From: Candidatus Nanopelagicales bacterium
GTDB taxonomy: Bacteria > Actinomycetota > Actinomycetes > S36-B12 > CAIYMF01
DNA: 45,524 bases
Assembly (NCBI GenBank): GCA_025456065.1
Contig: JALOLH010000004.1
Location: 1-45,524, forward strand
Reading direction: 5' to 3'
The notes beneath the pieces are model-generated. The model was not told the DNA's origin. It saw nothing but the letters and a program-made list of their open reading frames with translations, and did not search any database. The first letter of the stretch is position 1. Each line of letters starts with the position of its first letter. Shown in pieces: positions 22,376 through 31,039 of the stretch. The translations under genes and the position numbers were made by a program.

Positions 22376-25159
22376 TCAGGACAGCGTGAGCCGGTAGGTC
22401 CCGCTCGCGCAGCCGACGACCCGCCAGCCCCCGGACGGCCCCTGTGCTGGGCTGCCCACGGGGACGCTCACGATGCGCAGGCCGGTGACGCCCACAGCCT
22501 GACCGACCTGCGGCTCGGCAGCGCCCGGGACCCAGACGTCGAGCGTGCAGGCTGCCGGTGTCGTGGCGCCGGGCACGAGCCCGGCCCCGCTCGTGTCGCC
22601 CTCGAGCACCAGCTGGCGACCGTCGGCCCGGATCGTCGTGATCCGCCCCGGGGCGGTGCGCGGGTAGGCGCGCCGCAGCGGCTCGAGCTCGGCCGCGCGG
22701 CTGGGCAGCTCGGTCCCCTCCGGGCAGGCGACCCGACGGATGTTGCCGGTCTCGTCGCTGGGGTACGCGTGCGGATCGCCGCAGGCCTGCTTCCAGACCC
22801 AGATCGCCGACCCGACCCTGCGCGCGTCCTCGGCAGCGGCGAACCGCTCGTAGCGCGCCCGGTTGGTCTCCGGATCGCTGAACGAGCCCCACTCCCCGGA
22901 CCACAGGGGCAGGCCCCATCGGTCGGCCGCGCGCTCGGCCAGCGCGTAGCCCCGGTCGATCCCGACCCAGGTCATCCCGACCGACTGGTCGATCGTGATC
23001 GACTCGTTGTACAGGTGCGGGGCGAACACCAGCTGGGGGTCGGTGCTGAACCCGTGCGGTGGCAGCGGGTCCACCCCGAAGCCGGACCACCAGATGCTCG
23101 GCTCGAGGAACACCGGGTGCGGGTAGCCGCCGGGCGCGAGCGCCTCGCCGGCCCGGATCGCCCGGATGGCCCGGGCGTGGTAGCGGCCGAGCAGCAGGCC
23201 GCTGGTCAGCGGGGCCTGCTCGGCGAACGACGGCTCGTTCAGCAGGTCGTAGCCGGCGACGGTCGGGTCCCCGCCGAACTCCCGGGCCAACCGGCCCCAC
23301 ACGGCGACGAGCCGCTCCTGGACGCCGTCCCGGTCGACGTAGAACGAGGTGAAGGCCCGCAGGACGTTCGGGGCGAGGTCGCGGCCGGTGAACTGGCACG
23401 GTGCCGCGCCGTCGAACCGGGTGGCCCACGTGGGCGCGCCGTCCCACCCGGTCATCGGCGAGGTGCCGGCGCGGCAGGTGGTCCCGGGCGGGGCGACGAC
23501 GTCCTTGCCCCAGGCGTCCTGGTGCAGGTCGAGCACGACGTGGATGCCGTGCGTGCCTGCCCATCCCACCGCCTGGCGGATCCGCCCCAGGTACGCCTCG
23601 TCGACCTGCCCCGGCGTCGGCTCGAGCGCCGACCACGACAGGACGAGCCGGACCGCGCTGAACCCCATGGCGGCGATGTCGGCGAAGTCGGTCTCGCTGA
23701 GCGGCTCGACCGTGCGCACCTGGGGGTTCGCCGCGAAGTAGTCGCCGAGCTGGTTCACGTTGACCCCGCGCAGGACGACCTGGGCACCTGCCTGGTCGGC
23801 CAGGACCGCGCGACCGTCACGGTCGCGGCGCACCGTGATCCGGCGGGGGGCCGAGGTCCCGGCGGTGCTGGGCGCGGCCGCCGCCGGCATCGCGACGGGC
23901 GCGGGATCGGGACCGGCCAGCGGGCGATCGGGCCCCGTGGGGTCGGCGCGCGCGACCAGCACGGCCGCGGCGACCACGGCCGCGCCACCCAGGAGCACGC
24001 CAACCGCCGTCCACTCGGGCCGCGGTGCCCTGGGCACGAGCCACACGGCCAGGGCCGCGACGGGCGCCAGCAGCAGCCCGAACGACAGGCCCTCGAGCAG
24101 GCGCAGGAACGTGGCCGGCAGGATCCACAGGTCCTCGCCGCCGGGCAGGTCGGTGCCCGCCGCGAGGTGCGCCAGGCTCTGCACCACCGCCAGGGCCAGC
24201 CCCGCGGCCAGGGCGCCCATCGCGCCGGCCAGGCGCAGGGCGGCCGCGTCGCGGGGCGCGGGGACGCGGCGCAGCGTCACCCGGACCGAGCCGGCCAGCG
24301 CGAGCGCCAGCACCAGCAGGGCGGCGACCGCACCGACCGGACCGATGCCGGGCACCGGTGCGAGCAGGCGCCAGTCCGTCGCATGGGCGTAGCCGACCGG
24401 CGAGCCCGGCCACCAGTGCTGCACGACCCAGGGGGCCGCCACGGCCACGCCCAGGGCGACCAGCCCAGCCGGCACGAGCGCCAGGCTGGGCTCGACCGCC
24501 TCGGCCGGGGCGCCGGCCGCGCGACCACGGCCCGCCCGCCAGAGCAGGGCCGCGGCCAGGGCCGGGACCCAGCCGAGCACCAGGCCCTTCACCCCGGCGA
24601 ACCCGGTCGCCCAGACCAGCCAGGGCAGGGTGGTGCCCGGCGGCAGGCCCTGGTCCGCACCACCGAGCAGGGCCGGGCCCAGCCAGATCACCGCATAGAC
24701 GAGCTTGGCCACCATGAGGGCGAGGACGGCCAGCAGCCAGGTGCGCGTCCATACCCAGCGGCGAGGGGCTGCCGGGGTGGCGGCGCGCAGCAGCCGTGCA
24801 GTGGCCCGCCACAGCAGCAGCACGACGAGGGGGCCCTGCAGCACGTGCTGCAGCCAGGTCCACGGCTCGCCGGGCACCAGGTCCGTGCCCGGCCAGGCGA
24901 TCGGGGCCGCGAGCCCGGACGGGTCGAGGACGGCGGCGACGACGAGGAGCACGGCCATCGCGAGGGCCGCGCCGAGGGCCGCCGGCGCGGCGCTGCTGGG
25001 GACGCCGGCGTCGATGTCGCCCCCCGCCGTGCCGCCCGGGTGCCCCGGCGCGACGGCCGGCGCCGGGTCGGGCGTGCCGCCCTGCTGGGCGGCGAGGATC
25101 TCCCAGGTCTCCGGGTCGATCCCGGCGAACGGATCGCGCGGGCCGGTCGGCGTGGTCAT
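22376..25159 (-). CDS. Polytopic membrane protein fused to a GH5 (endoglycoceramidase-like) glycosidase
   Basis: A 927-residue fusion. Residues 1-58 are Pro/Gly-rich and probably cytoplasmic; about nine hydrophobic segments follow between residues 60 and 403. A linker leads to a TIM-barrel from ~440 to 840 that begins LRGVNVNQLGDYF, with AVRLVLSWSALEP and VVLDLHQDAWG strands, the acid/base glutamate E642 in YDLLNEPS and the nucleophile E756 in LWSGEWGSF. These are the motifs of GH5 enzymes related to actinobacterial endoglycoceramidases and beta-glycosidases. The last ~85 residues resemble a beta-sandwich. With nine membrane spans and a cytoplasmic N-terminus the catalytic domain would face outward. 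The start is ATG 25159 (CATGAT 6 nt upstream). Confidence 0.82.
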   Translation of the reverse strand: MTTPTGPRDPFAGIDPETWEILAAQQGGTPDPAPAVAPGHPGGTAGGDIDAGVPSSAAPAALGAALAMAVLLVVAAVLDPSGLAAPIAWPGTDLVPGEPWTWLQHVLQGPLVVLLLWRATARLLRAATPAAPRRWVWTRTWLLAVLALMVAKLVYAVIWLGPALLGGADQGLPPGTTLPWLVWATGFAGVKGLVLGWVPALAAALLWRAGRGRAAGAPAEAVEPSLALVPAGLVALGVAVAAPWVVQHWWPGSPVGYAHATDWRLLAPVPGIGPVGAVAALLVLALALAGSVRVTLRRVPAPRDAAALRLAGAMGALAAGLALAVVQSLAHLAAGTDLPGGEDLWILPATFLRLLEGLSFGLLLAPVAALAVWLVPRAPRPEWTAVGVLLGGAAVVAAAVLVARADPTGPDRPLAGPDPAPVAMPAAAAPSTAGTSAPRRITVRRDRDGRAVLADQAGAQVVLRGVNVNQLGDYFAANPQVRTVEPLSETDFADIAAMGFSAVRLVLSWSALEPTPGQVDEAYLGRIRQAVGWAGTHGIHVVLDLHQDAWGKDVVAPPGTTCRAGTSPMTGWDGAPTWATRFDGAAPCQFTGRDLAPNVLRAFTSFYVDRDGVQERLVAVWGRLAREFGGDPTVAGYDLLNEPSFAEQAPLTSGLLLGRYHARAIRAIRAGEALAPGGYPHPVFLEPSIWWSGFGVDPLPPHGFSTDPQLVFAPHLYNESITIDQSVGMTWVGIDRGYALAERAADRWGLPLWSGEWGSFSDPETNRARYERFAAAEDARRVGSAIWVWKQACGDPHAYPSDETGNIRRVACPEGTELPSRAAELEPLRRAYPRTAPGRITTIRADGRQLVLEGDTSGAGLVPGATTPAACTLDVWVPGAAEPQVGQAVGVTGLRIVSVPVGSPAQGPSGGWRVVGCASGTYRLTLS

Positions 25160-25255
25160 GGCTGGATCATGGCGCACGGCCGGCCGCCAGCCGTGCCTGG
25201 TCGTGGCGGCCGCCGCGGGTGGGCGGGACGAGCGCGACCCGCGGGCGGTCCCAGC

Positions 25256-25876
25256 TCAGCGCGCGGCCGCGAGGTCCGGCACCGGCCGGGCCGACGCCTC
25301 CTCCTCGGTCGTGGCGACCCCGTTGTCCCGGATGTCGCGCAGCAGCCACTCCATCTCGGCGATCTCCTCGCGCTGCGCGGCGATGATCTCGTCGGCGAGC
25401 TCGCGCACGCGCACGTCCTCGATCCCGGACCGGTCGCTGGTGAGGATCGCGATGGAGTGGTGCGGGATCATCCCGAGCATGTAGTCACGGTCGTCGACCA
25501 GTGCCTGGGACCGCGCCAGCGCCAGCGCCATGGCCCCGACGAGCAGCGCACCGGTCACGATCGCGATGTTGACCCTGCGCGAGCGGTACATCCCCCACAT
25601 GAACCCGAGCATGACGATCGCCATCGCCGAGCCCATGAGGACCGCCATGGAGAAGCGCATCTCGCTCCACCTGACGTGGTCGATGACGAACACGTTCGTG
25701 TACGTGAGCAGGAACATCACGATCGTGGAGGTGGTGATCATCGCCGCGAACCGGCCGTACATCCGGCGCTGGGAGTGCTGGTCGGACCCGTGGTCCGCAG
25801 CCGCCTCCCCCGCCTGACCCCGCCGCTGCGGCGGACTGCCCTGATCGCTCGTGTGGGTCCTCGCATCTGCGGTCAT
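25256..25876 (-). CDS. DUF305 membrane protein
   Basis: A 206-residue protein with a hydrophilic N-terminus (1-43), three hydrophobic segments (about 46-65, 74-97 and 103-120), and a DUF305 core that starts LVDDRDYMLGMIPHHSIAI. The paired histidines at 139-140 are the family hallmark; DUF305 folds as a ferritin-like helical bundle and has been linked to metal handling, but its function is unproven. Downstream are AQREEIAEMEWLLRDI helices, also family-typical. The ATG at 25876 is the best start; TACGCG 6 nt upstream is a poor -10. The last residues are low complexity. The gap 25160-25255 before the GH5 gene shows nothing recognisable. Confidence 0.85.
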   Translation of the reverse strand: MTADARTHTSDQGSPPQRRGQAGEAAADHGSDQHSQRRMYGRFAAMITTSTIVMFLLTYTNVFVIDHVRWSEMRFSMAVLMGSAMAIVMLGFMWGMYRSRRVNIAIVTGALLVGAMALALARSQALVDDRDYMLGMIPHHSIAILTSDRSGIEDVRVRELADEIIAAQREEIAEMEWLLRDIRDNGVATTEEEASARPVPDLAAAR

Positions 25877-25935
25877 GCCCGTCGCGTACCCGCCGTCCCG
25901 AGGGTGACACCGGGCTCGGGACGGCGGGTTGCGGA

Positions 25936-26949
25936 CTACCCCTCGGGTCGCACGACCAGCGTCTGGGAGGCCACCGGGATCCCCGCCTCCTCCAGCTGCG
26001 CGAGGACGCGCCTGGTCATCTGGTCCTTCACGGATCGCGCCGTGCGCAGCGGGACGACGAACCGGGCGGTGAGCTCGATCCAGTTGTCGGTGGCCCGGAG
26101 GAAGACCCGGGGCTGCACCTCGGTGATCGGGACGGGGTAGCGCCGCGTCATCTGGCGCATGGCCGCCTGCGCACCCTCGGAGCGGGAGACCCGGCGGGCC
26201 TCGTCCAGCATGATCTGCTCGGCGCGCGCCCAGTCGGCGTCGTGGGGCACCGGCAGGCTGAGCTCCTCCCACAGGTACTCGAAGGCAGCCGAGTAGTTGA
26301 AGACCGGCTCGGTGAAGGTCGCCTTGTTCGAGACCGCGACGATCCGCCCGGTGTACTGGCGTCCGCGCACCCAGCCGCCGCCGTCCTGGGCCGGCCCCTC
26401 GGCGGTCGACGGCGCGCCGATCTCGAGGATCTTGGTCCGCAGCGGCGTGATGTCGATCACGTCGCCGTGCGCCCCGCCCATCTTGATCCGGTCGCCGACG
26501 CCGAAGACCCGCCCGGAGACGATGTTCACCCAGCCGGCGAGCGCCCCGATGACCTCCTGCATGGCGAAGGCGATCCCGGCCGCCGCGAACCCGAGCACCA
26601 CGCCGATCTGGCCTGCGAAGGGGCGCCAGAGCACGGCGAGCACGACCGCCGTGACCAGCGCGACGATCGCGCGCGTGAGCTTGCGGACGTGGTAGCGGGT
26701 GTACGGGTCGGCCGCGCGGCGCGCGGGCAGCGGTGCCAGCAGCACCGCCACGGCCACCGCCAGGACGAGCACCACGGCCGTCGTGACGAGCCTGCCGGTC
26801 ACCGACTCGTTGTCCAGCAGCAGGCGCAGCAGGGCGTCGAACGCGTCGCGCTCCGCCTGGGCCAGGGCGGCGGCCGGGGTCATGGCCAGGGGCACGGCCC
26901 TCTGCCGGTGGCCGGCAGCCGGATCCATGTCGCCCCACTCGACGCGCAT
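25936..26949 (-). CDS. Small-conductance mechanosensitive channel (MscS family)
   Basis: A 337-residue membrane channel that would release solutes on hypo-osmotic shock. Hydrophobic segments lie near residues 53-72, 90-110 and 115-140. The third is followed by the pore-associated EVIGALAGWVNIVSGRVFGVGDRIKMGG segment, typical of the MscS beta-domain entrance, and the ITPLRTKILEI strand. An insertion follows (about 180-205, TAEGPAQDGGGWVRGRQYTGR), where MscS proteins usually have only a short turn. The start at 26949 is tentative: TAGGTG lies 5 nt before it, but the first ~20 residues are polar and an internal ATG (26883) is possible. Confidence 0.85.
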   Translation of the reverse strand: MRVEWGDMDPAAGHRQRAVPLAMTPAAALAQAERDAFDALLRLLLDNESVTGRLVTTAVVLVLAVAVAVLLAPLPARRAADPYTRYHVRKLTRAIVALVTAVVLAVLWRPFAGQIGVVLGFAAAGIAFAMQEVIGALAGWVNIVSGRVFGVGDRIKMGGAHGDVIDITPLRTKILEIGAPSTAEGPAQDGGGWVRGRQYTGRIVAVSNKATFTEPVFNYSAAFEYLWEELSLPVPHDADWARAEQIMLDEARRVSRSEGAQAAMRQMTRRYPVPITEVQPRVFLRATDNWIELTARFVVPLRTARSVKDQMTRRVLAQLEEAGIPVASQTLVVRPEG

Positions 26950-26988
26950 GCCGACACCTACCCGGAGGGCGCCGCCCCACCCGCCCGG

Positions 26989-27039
26989 CCCGGCTGCTCC
27001 CCCCGGCCGACCCGCCCGGCTGCTGCCCCCGGCCGACCG
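26989..27039. repeat. Two tandem copies of a ~26-bp GC-rich unit
   Basis: The unit beginning CCCGGCTGCT occurs at 26989 and again at 27015 with one C/G difference, in the divergent region between the MscS gene and the gamma-glutamylcyclotransferase-like gene. Slipped-strand duplication is the simplest explanation; a regulatory role is possible but unsupported. Confidence 0.6.
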
Positions 27040-27096
27040 GGACGATCGACGTCCGGCTGGGCACCCATGCCCCTGCCAGCCGTGCGCCGGGATGGC

Positions 27097-27102
27097 TACC
27101 CT
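27097..27102 (+). promoter_or_regulatory. Leaderless -10 (TACCCT) of the gamma-glutamylcyclotransferase-like gene
   Basis: TACCCT is followed by 7 nt and GTG 27110, which decides between this GTG and an in-frame ATG 18 bases upstream. Confidence 0.55.
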
Positions 27103-27109
27103 GTGCGCC

Positions 27110-27550
27110 GTGGTCCTCTACGCGGCCTACGGGTCGAACCTCGACCCGCGCCAGATGCTCGAGCGCGCGCCGCACTCCCCCGCCCTGGGGCCGGGATGGC
27201 TGCTCGACTGGCGGCTCACCTTCGGAGGTGAGGACCTGAGCTGGGAGGGTGCCCTCGCGACCGTCGTCGAGGATCCCGGCCACAGCGTCTTCGTGATGCT
27301 GTACGACATCGCGCCCGAGGACGAGCCCCTGCTCGACCGCTGGGAGGGGTCGGACCTCGGCCTGCACCGCAAGATCCACGTCCGCGTCCAGACACTCGAG
27401 GGTGATGCCATGGCCTGGCTGTACGTGGTCGACGCCTACGAGGGCGGGCTGCCCTCGGCCCGCTACCTCGGGATCATCACGGAGGCGGCGCGCGCCGCCG
27501 GGGCGCCCGACGACTACGTCCAGGCGCTCATGCGGCGACCCTGCCAGTAG
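27110..27550 (+). CDS. Gamma-glutamylcyclotransferase-like (AIG2 fold) protein
   Basis: A 146-residue protein beginning [15 protein letters not shown], the conserved YGSNL phosphate-binding-like loop of the gamma-glutamylcyclotransferase/AIG2 family. It is followed by [18 protein letters not shown] and a [19 protein letters not shown] segment with the acidic residues expected at the active site. Members cleave gamma-glutamyl amides to 5-oxoproline or act on related amines; the substrate here is unknown. It stands alone, leaderless, divergent from the MscS gene and convergent with the membrane protein at 27576. Confidence 0.8.
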   Translation: MVLYAAYGSNLDPRQMLERAPHSPALGPGWLLDWRLTFGGEDLSWEGALATVVEDPGHSVFVMLYDIAPEDEPLLDRWEGSDLGLHRKIHVRVQTLEGDAMAWLYVVDAYEGGLPSARYLGIITEAARAAGAPDDYVQALMRRPCQ

Positions 27551-27575
27551 CCATCCGCGCCATCGGCCCGGCTAC

Positions 27576-28310
27576 TCAGACGTCGCGCCGGCGGTCCGCA
27601 GCCAGGAGCGCGGCCGCCTCGGCCAGGCGCCGTTCGAGGGCCGCGACCCGAGCGGTCAGCTCGGCCACCTCGTCGGGGCCGGCCGGGTCCGCCGCCCCGG
27701 ACGGGGCGGCGGGTGCGTCCGGGGCACCGCCCGCCGCCACCACGGGCCGGCGCCGTCGGGCGAACTTGAGGTAGCCCAGCACCAACGAGACCAGCAGCGC
27801 CGCGACGAGCACGAGGAACCGGGTCAGGGAGTTGCCCGAGGCGATCCCCCACCCGACGCCGTACAGCATGGTGAACAGCCCACCGAGCAGGATGCCGTTG
27901 CTGAGCACCGTCAGCGCGTCCCCCAGGGCGAGGGAGACGACCATGAGCGCGGTGGCGATGACGATCAGGACGACGCTGGTCCGCTGCGCCCATGCCCCCG
28001 ACTCGCGCTCCTGCTGCTCGCGCAGCGCTCGCTCGCGGGCGTCGAGCGCGGCGAGCTCGGCGCGCTGCTCGGCCGACAGCTCCTCGAGCGGCCGGCAACC
28101 GGTGGATGCGCTGCACCCCTGGAGGGCGCTGCGCTGGTCGTCGAGCGCCTCGATCTGCTCCTGCACGGCGTCGCCCGGGTTCGGCATGAAGGTGTACACC
28201 CCCACCCCGACGACCGCCGTGATCATCAGGCCGAGGAACACCGCGAAGATCGCCTGCAGCGCCCCGCGCCCGGGGGTCGCCGCGCTGCCCGCAGCCCGAT
28301 GCGTCGTCAT
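27576..28310 (-). CDS. Membrane protein of unknown function with two coiled-coil regions
   Basis: I do not recognise a named family. The 244-residue protein has a first hydrophobic segment at about 19-42 and a charged, helical extracytoplasmic or loop region at 45-105 containing two cysteines (CSASTGC) that could form a disulfide. Three hydrophobic segments follow at about 110-130, 137-157 and 163-182, then a Pro/Ala-rich stretch and a C-terminal heptad-like helix ([22 protein letters not shown]). The ATG has an excellent GAGGAGGAG ribosome binding site. Similar small four-TM proteins are widespread in actinobacteria. Convergent with the gamma-glutamylcyclotransferase-like gene. Confidence 0.8.
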   Translation of the reverse strand: MTTHRAAGSAATPGRGALQAIFAVFLGLMITAVVGVGVYTFMPNPGDAVQEQIEALDDQRSALQGCSASTGCRPLEELSAEQRAELAALDARERALREQQERESGAWAQRTSVVLIVIATALMVVSLALGDALTVLSNGILLGGLFTMLYGVGWGIASGNSLTRFLVLVAALLVSLVLGYLKFARRRRPVVAAGGAPDAPAAPSGAADPAGPDEVAELTARVAALERRLAEAAALLAADRRRDV

Positions 28311-28334
28311 CGCGCTCCTCCTCGCTCCGCCGGC

Positions 28335-28340
28335 AGGCTA
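28335..28340 (-). promoter_or_regulatory. -10 element (TAGCCT) of the 27.6-28.3 kb membrane protein gene
   Basis: TAGCCT on the minus strand predicts a short leader (about 18 nt) that still contains the GAGGAGGAG ribosome binding site, so this is a leadered gene. Confidence 0.45.
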
Positions 28341-28460
28341 CCCCCGGGCGCCACCGCTGGCGGTCCCCCGCGGCGGCCGCTGGGCCCCGTGACCAGCGCG
28401 GGCGTGCGCGGGGTGCGCCGCGGAGTGCGAACCGGCCCGGCCGGGCGGGATGATGCAGCC

Positions 28461-29204
28461 ATGGCCGCTGCCCCGTCTCCCCCGTCCCGTGCCGAGCTGG
28501 CCCGCATGGTCGACCACACGCTGCTCGCACCCGAGGCGACCCCGGCGGACGTGGCGGCGCTGTGCGCCGAGGCCACCGAGCTCGGGGTCTTCTCGGTCTG
28601 CGTCTCCCCCTCGTTCCTGCCGCTGGCGGCCGGCCTGCTGGGCCCGGGGATCGCCACCTGCACGGTGGTCGGCTTCCCGAGCGGCAAGCACCACGCCGAC
28701 ATCAAGGCGGCGGAGGCAGCCCGTGCCGTGGCCGACGGCGCGACCGAGGTCGACATGGTCGTCGACATCGGCGCGATCCGGGCGGGCGCATGGCGCGTCA
28801 CGGAGCACGAGGTGGCCAGGGTGCGCGACGCCACGTCGGGCGTCCTGCTCAAGGTGATCCTCGAGACCGCCGCGCTCAGCGACGACGAGGTGGTCCGGGC
28901 GTGCATCACCTGCAAGGAGGCCGGCGCGGACTTCGTGAAGACCTCGACGGGGTTCCATCCCGCGGGCGGTGCCAGCACGCATGCGGTGTCGTTGATGGCC
29001 GGCACGGTCGGTGGGACGCTCGGGATCAAGGCCAGCGGCGGCATCCGCACGGCGCAGGCGGCCCTGGCCATGGTCGCCGCCGGCGCCACCCGGCTGGGCC
29101 TGTCCGGCACCCGCGCGGTGCTCGACGGGTTGGCAGGGCAGCCGGGGGACGGGGGAGCGGAGCCCCGGGACGGGAGCGCCGAGCCGATCGACCGTGGCTA
29201 CTGA
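28461..29204 (+). CDS. deoC: Deoxyribose-phosphate aldolase
   Basis: Class I aldolase splitting 2-deoxyribose-5-phosphate into glyceraldehyde-3-phosphate and acetaldehyde, the exit step of deoxynucleoside catabolism. The 247-residue TIM barrel shows [42 protein letters not shown] and the Schiff-base lysine in FVKTSTGF, then IKASGGIRT. The C-terminal 30 residues after [11 protein letters not shown] are a Gly/Glu-rich extension. The start at 28461 has GATGAT 6 nt upstream, compatible with a leaderless promoter. Its end overlaps the kinase gene by 11 bp. The rest of the salvage pathway is encoded within the next 12 kb. Confidence 0.95.
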   Translation: MAAAPSPPSRAELARMVDHTLLAPEATPADVAALCAEATELGVFSVCVSPSFLPLAAGLLGPGIATCTVVGFPSGKHHADIKAAEAARAVADGATEVDMVVDIGAIRAGAWRVTEHEVARVRDATSGVLLKVILETAALSDDEVVRACITCKEAGADFVKTSTGFHPAGGASTHAVSLMAGTVGGTLGIKASGGIRTAQAALAMVAAGATRLGLSGTRAVLDGLAGQPGDGGAEPRDGSAEPIDRGY

Positions 29205-29856
29205 GCCCGGCCCGCGCCCGCGGGTGATCCTGCTGGCCGGGCCGAGCGGCTCTGGCAAGTCGACGCTGGTCCGGGCTGCCGGCCTGCCGATGGTGTTCCT
29301 CGACGACTTCTACAAGGCGGGCAGCGACCCCACGCTGCCGCGCCACCCGGACCTGGGCATCGTGGACTGGGATCACCCGGACAGCTGGGACCGGGCGGGT
29401 GCCCTGGTCGCCCTGGAGCAGCTGTGCCGCCTCGGCTGGGCCGACGTGCCCGTCTACGACATCGCCGCGGACGGGCCCAGCGGCACGCGGACGGTCGAGG
29501 TCGGGGACGGCCCGTTCGTCGCCGAGGGCGTCTTCGCGCCCGAGCTCGTCGCCGAGCTGCACGCGCGGGGGCTGCTCCTCGACGCGATCGTCGTGCGCCG
29601 GGACGCCTGGAAGAACCTCGTCCGCCGGGCTGCCCGTGACCTCGCGGAGCGGCGCAAGCCGCCGGGCACGATCCTGCGCCGCGGGCTGCACCTCTACCAC
29701 GCGGAACCCGCCGTGGTGGGGCGGGCGATGGGGGCTGGGTGCCGCCCACTCGACGCGGCCGCGACCCGCCTGGCGCTCGGCGCGCACCGGGCGGCCGGCG
29801 GCGGGATCAGCCCATCGCCAGGTCGGCGAGCGCCATCGCTGCGTACCCCGGCTTGA
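29194..29856 (+). CDS. Uridine kinase-like P-loop kinase
   Basis: A 220-residue P-loop NTPase of the uridine/phosphoribulokinase group: Walker A in [14 protein letters not shown] (residues 13-26), a following [16 protein letters not shown] acceptor-like segment with the DDFYK motif typical of uridine kinases, and [10 protein letters not shown]. It probably phosphorylates a nucleoside (uridine/cytidine) using NTP, consistent with its coupling to deoC (GTG start inside the deoC end, 11-bp overlap). The last ~17 codons lie antisense to the 3' end of add (50-bp convergent overlap); the C-terminus is low complexity, so loss of those residues might be tolerated. Confidence 0.78.
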   Translation: MATEPGPRPRVILLAGPSGSGKSTLVRAAGLPMVFLDDFYKAGSDPTLPRHPDLGIVDWDHPDSWDRAGALVALEQLCRLGWADVPVYDIAADGPSGTRTVEVGDGPFVAEGVFAPELVAELHARGLLLDAIVVRRDAWKNLVRRAARDLAERRKPPGTILRRGLHLYHAEPAVVGRAMGAGCRPLDAAATRLALGAHRAAGGGISPSPGRRAPSLRTPA

Positions 29857-30907
29857 TCACCTCGTTGATGATGCGCAGCCGCTGGTCGAACGGGATGAAC
29901 GCCGACTTCATCGCGTTCACCGTCAGCCACTGCAGGTCGGCCAGCCGGTAGCCGAACGCGGCCGAGAGCAGGTGCATCTCCCGGCTGAGCGTCGTGTGCG
30001 ACATCAGGCGGTTGTCGGTGTTGACGGTCACGCGGAAGCCGAGGGTGCGCAGCAGGCCGATGGGGTGCTCGCGGATGGAGGCGGCCGCCCCCGTCTGCAC
30101 GTTGGAGCTCGGGCACATCTCGAGGGGGACCCGGCGGTCGCGGACGTAGGCGGCGAGCCTGCCGAGGTGCGCCCGCCCCGCGTCGTCGAGCGTGATGTCG
30201 TCCATGATGCGCACGCCGTGGCCCAGCCGCTCCGCGCCGCACCACTGGATCGCCTCCCAGATGCTGGGCAGGCCGAACGCCTCGCCGGCATGGATCGTGA
30301 AGTGGGCGTTCTCCCGGCGCAGGTACTCGAACGCGTCGAGGTGCCGGGTCGGGGGGTAGCCCTCCTCGGCCCCGGCGATGTCGAAGCCGACCACGCCCGC
30401 GTCGCGGTAGTGCACCACGAGCTGGGCGATCTCGGTGCTGCGGGCGGCCGTGCGCATGGCCGTGAGCAGGGCGCGCATGGCGATGGGTGTCCCGCTCTGC
30501 GCGGCGGCCTGCTCGCCGTCGGCGAACCCCGCCAGCACGGCCTCCACGACCTGGTCAAGGGAGAGGCCCTGGCTCGTGTGCAGCTCGGGGGCGAACCGGA
30601 TCTCGGCGTACACCACGCCGTCGGCGGCCAGGTCCTCGGCGCACTCCCGCGCGACCCTGCGCAGCGCCGCCGCGGACTGCAGGACGCCCACGGTGTGGGA
30701 GAACGTCTCCAGGTAGCGCACCAGCGAACCGGAGTCCGCGGCCTCGGCGAACCAGCGGCCGAGCTCCTCCGGATCGGTGCTCGGGAGGTCCGGGTAGCCG
30801 GACTCCTCGGCGAGCTCGACGATCGACTGCGGACGCAGGCCCCCGTCCAGGTGGTCGTGCAGCAGGGCCTTCGGTGCGCGCCGGCAGGTCTCGAGGTCGA
30901 GGGTCAT
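29807..30907 (-). CDS. add: Adenosine deaminase
   Basis: Zinc enzyme of 366 residues converting (deoxy)adenosine to (deoxy)inosine. Metal ligands and catalytic residues are visible: LLHDHLDGG (H17, H19), the [10 protein letters not shown] glutamate, GHGVRI with a zinc-region His, and [11 protein letters not shown] with the metal/catalytic aspartate. It is preceded by a leaderless TAGCCT. Its 3' end overlaps the kinase gene on the other strand by 50 bp, so the two transcripts are complementary there. The inosine it makes is a substrate for PNP encoded at 34.4 kb; in mycobacteria add lies in the same region (Rv3313c). Confidence 0.95.
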   Translation of the reverse strand: MTLDLETCRRAPKALLHDHLDGGLRPQSIVELAEESGYPDLPSTDPEELGRWFAEAADSGSLVRYLETFSHTVGVLQSAAALRRVARECAEDLAADGVVYAEIRFAPELHTSQGLSLDQVVEAVLAGFADGEQAAAQSGTPIAMRALLTAMRTAARSTEIAQLVVHYRDAGVVGFDIAGAEEGYPPTRHLDAFEYLRRENAHFTIHAGEAFGLPSIWEAIQWCGAERLGHGVRIMDDITLDDAGRAHLGRLAAYVRDRRVPLEMCPSSNVQTGAAASIREHPIGLLRTLGFRVTVNTDNRLMSHTTLSREMHLLSAAFGYRLADLQWLTVNAMKSAFIPFDQRLRIINEVIKPGYAAMALADLAMG

Positions 30908-30914
30908 GCTGGCA

Positions 30915-30920
30915 AGGCTA
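30915..30920 (-). promoter_or_regulatory. Leaderless -10 (TAGCCT) of add
   Basis: On the minus strand TAGCCT is followed by 7 nt and ATG 30907, the same hexamer and spacing as for the FadE25-like gene. Confidence 0.6.
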
Positions 30921-31039
30921 GCCGCGCCGCAGCCGACATGAGGCGGTGCGCTGACGGGCCCGGATCGGGTCGGCAGCGGCGCCGGAGCGCGACGTCGGCC
31001 AGTGCGGCATCAACGGGCGGGCAGCGCCAGACTCGATCC

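Noticed and set aside
21929-26140. A 1403-codon frame antisense to the lpdA-like, GH5-fusion and DUF305 genes
   Set aside because: His/Arg/Gly-rich nonsense-free antisense frame typical of high GC content. The opposite strand encodes recognisable proteins over the same span, and no domain is visible in it.
26989-27039. Tandem 26-bp repeat as an iteron or operator array
   Set aside because: Only two copies with simple GC-rich composition; slippage is sufficient to explain it.
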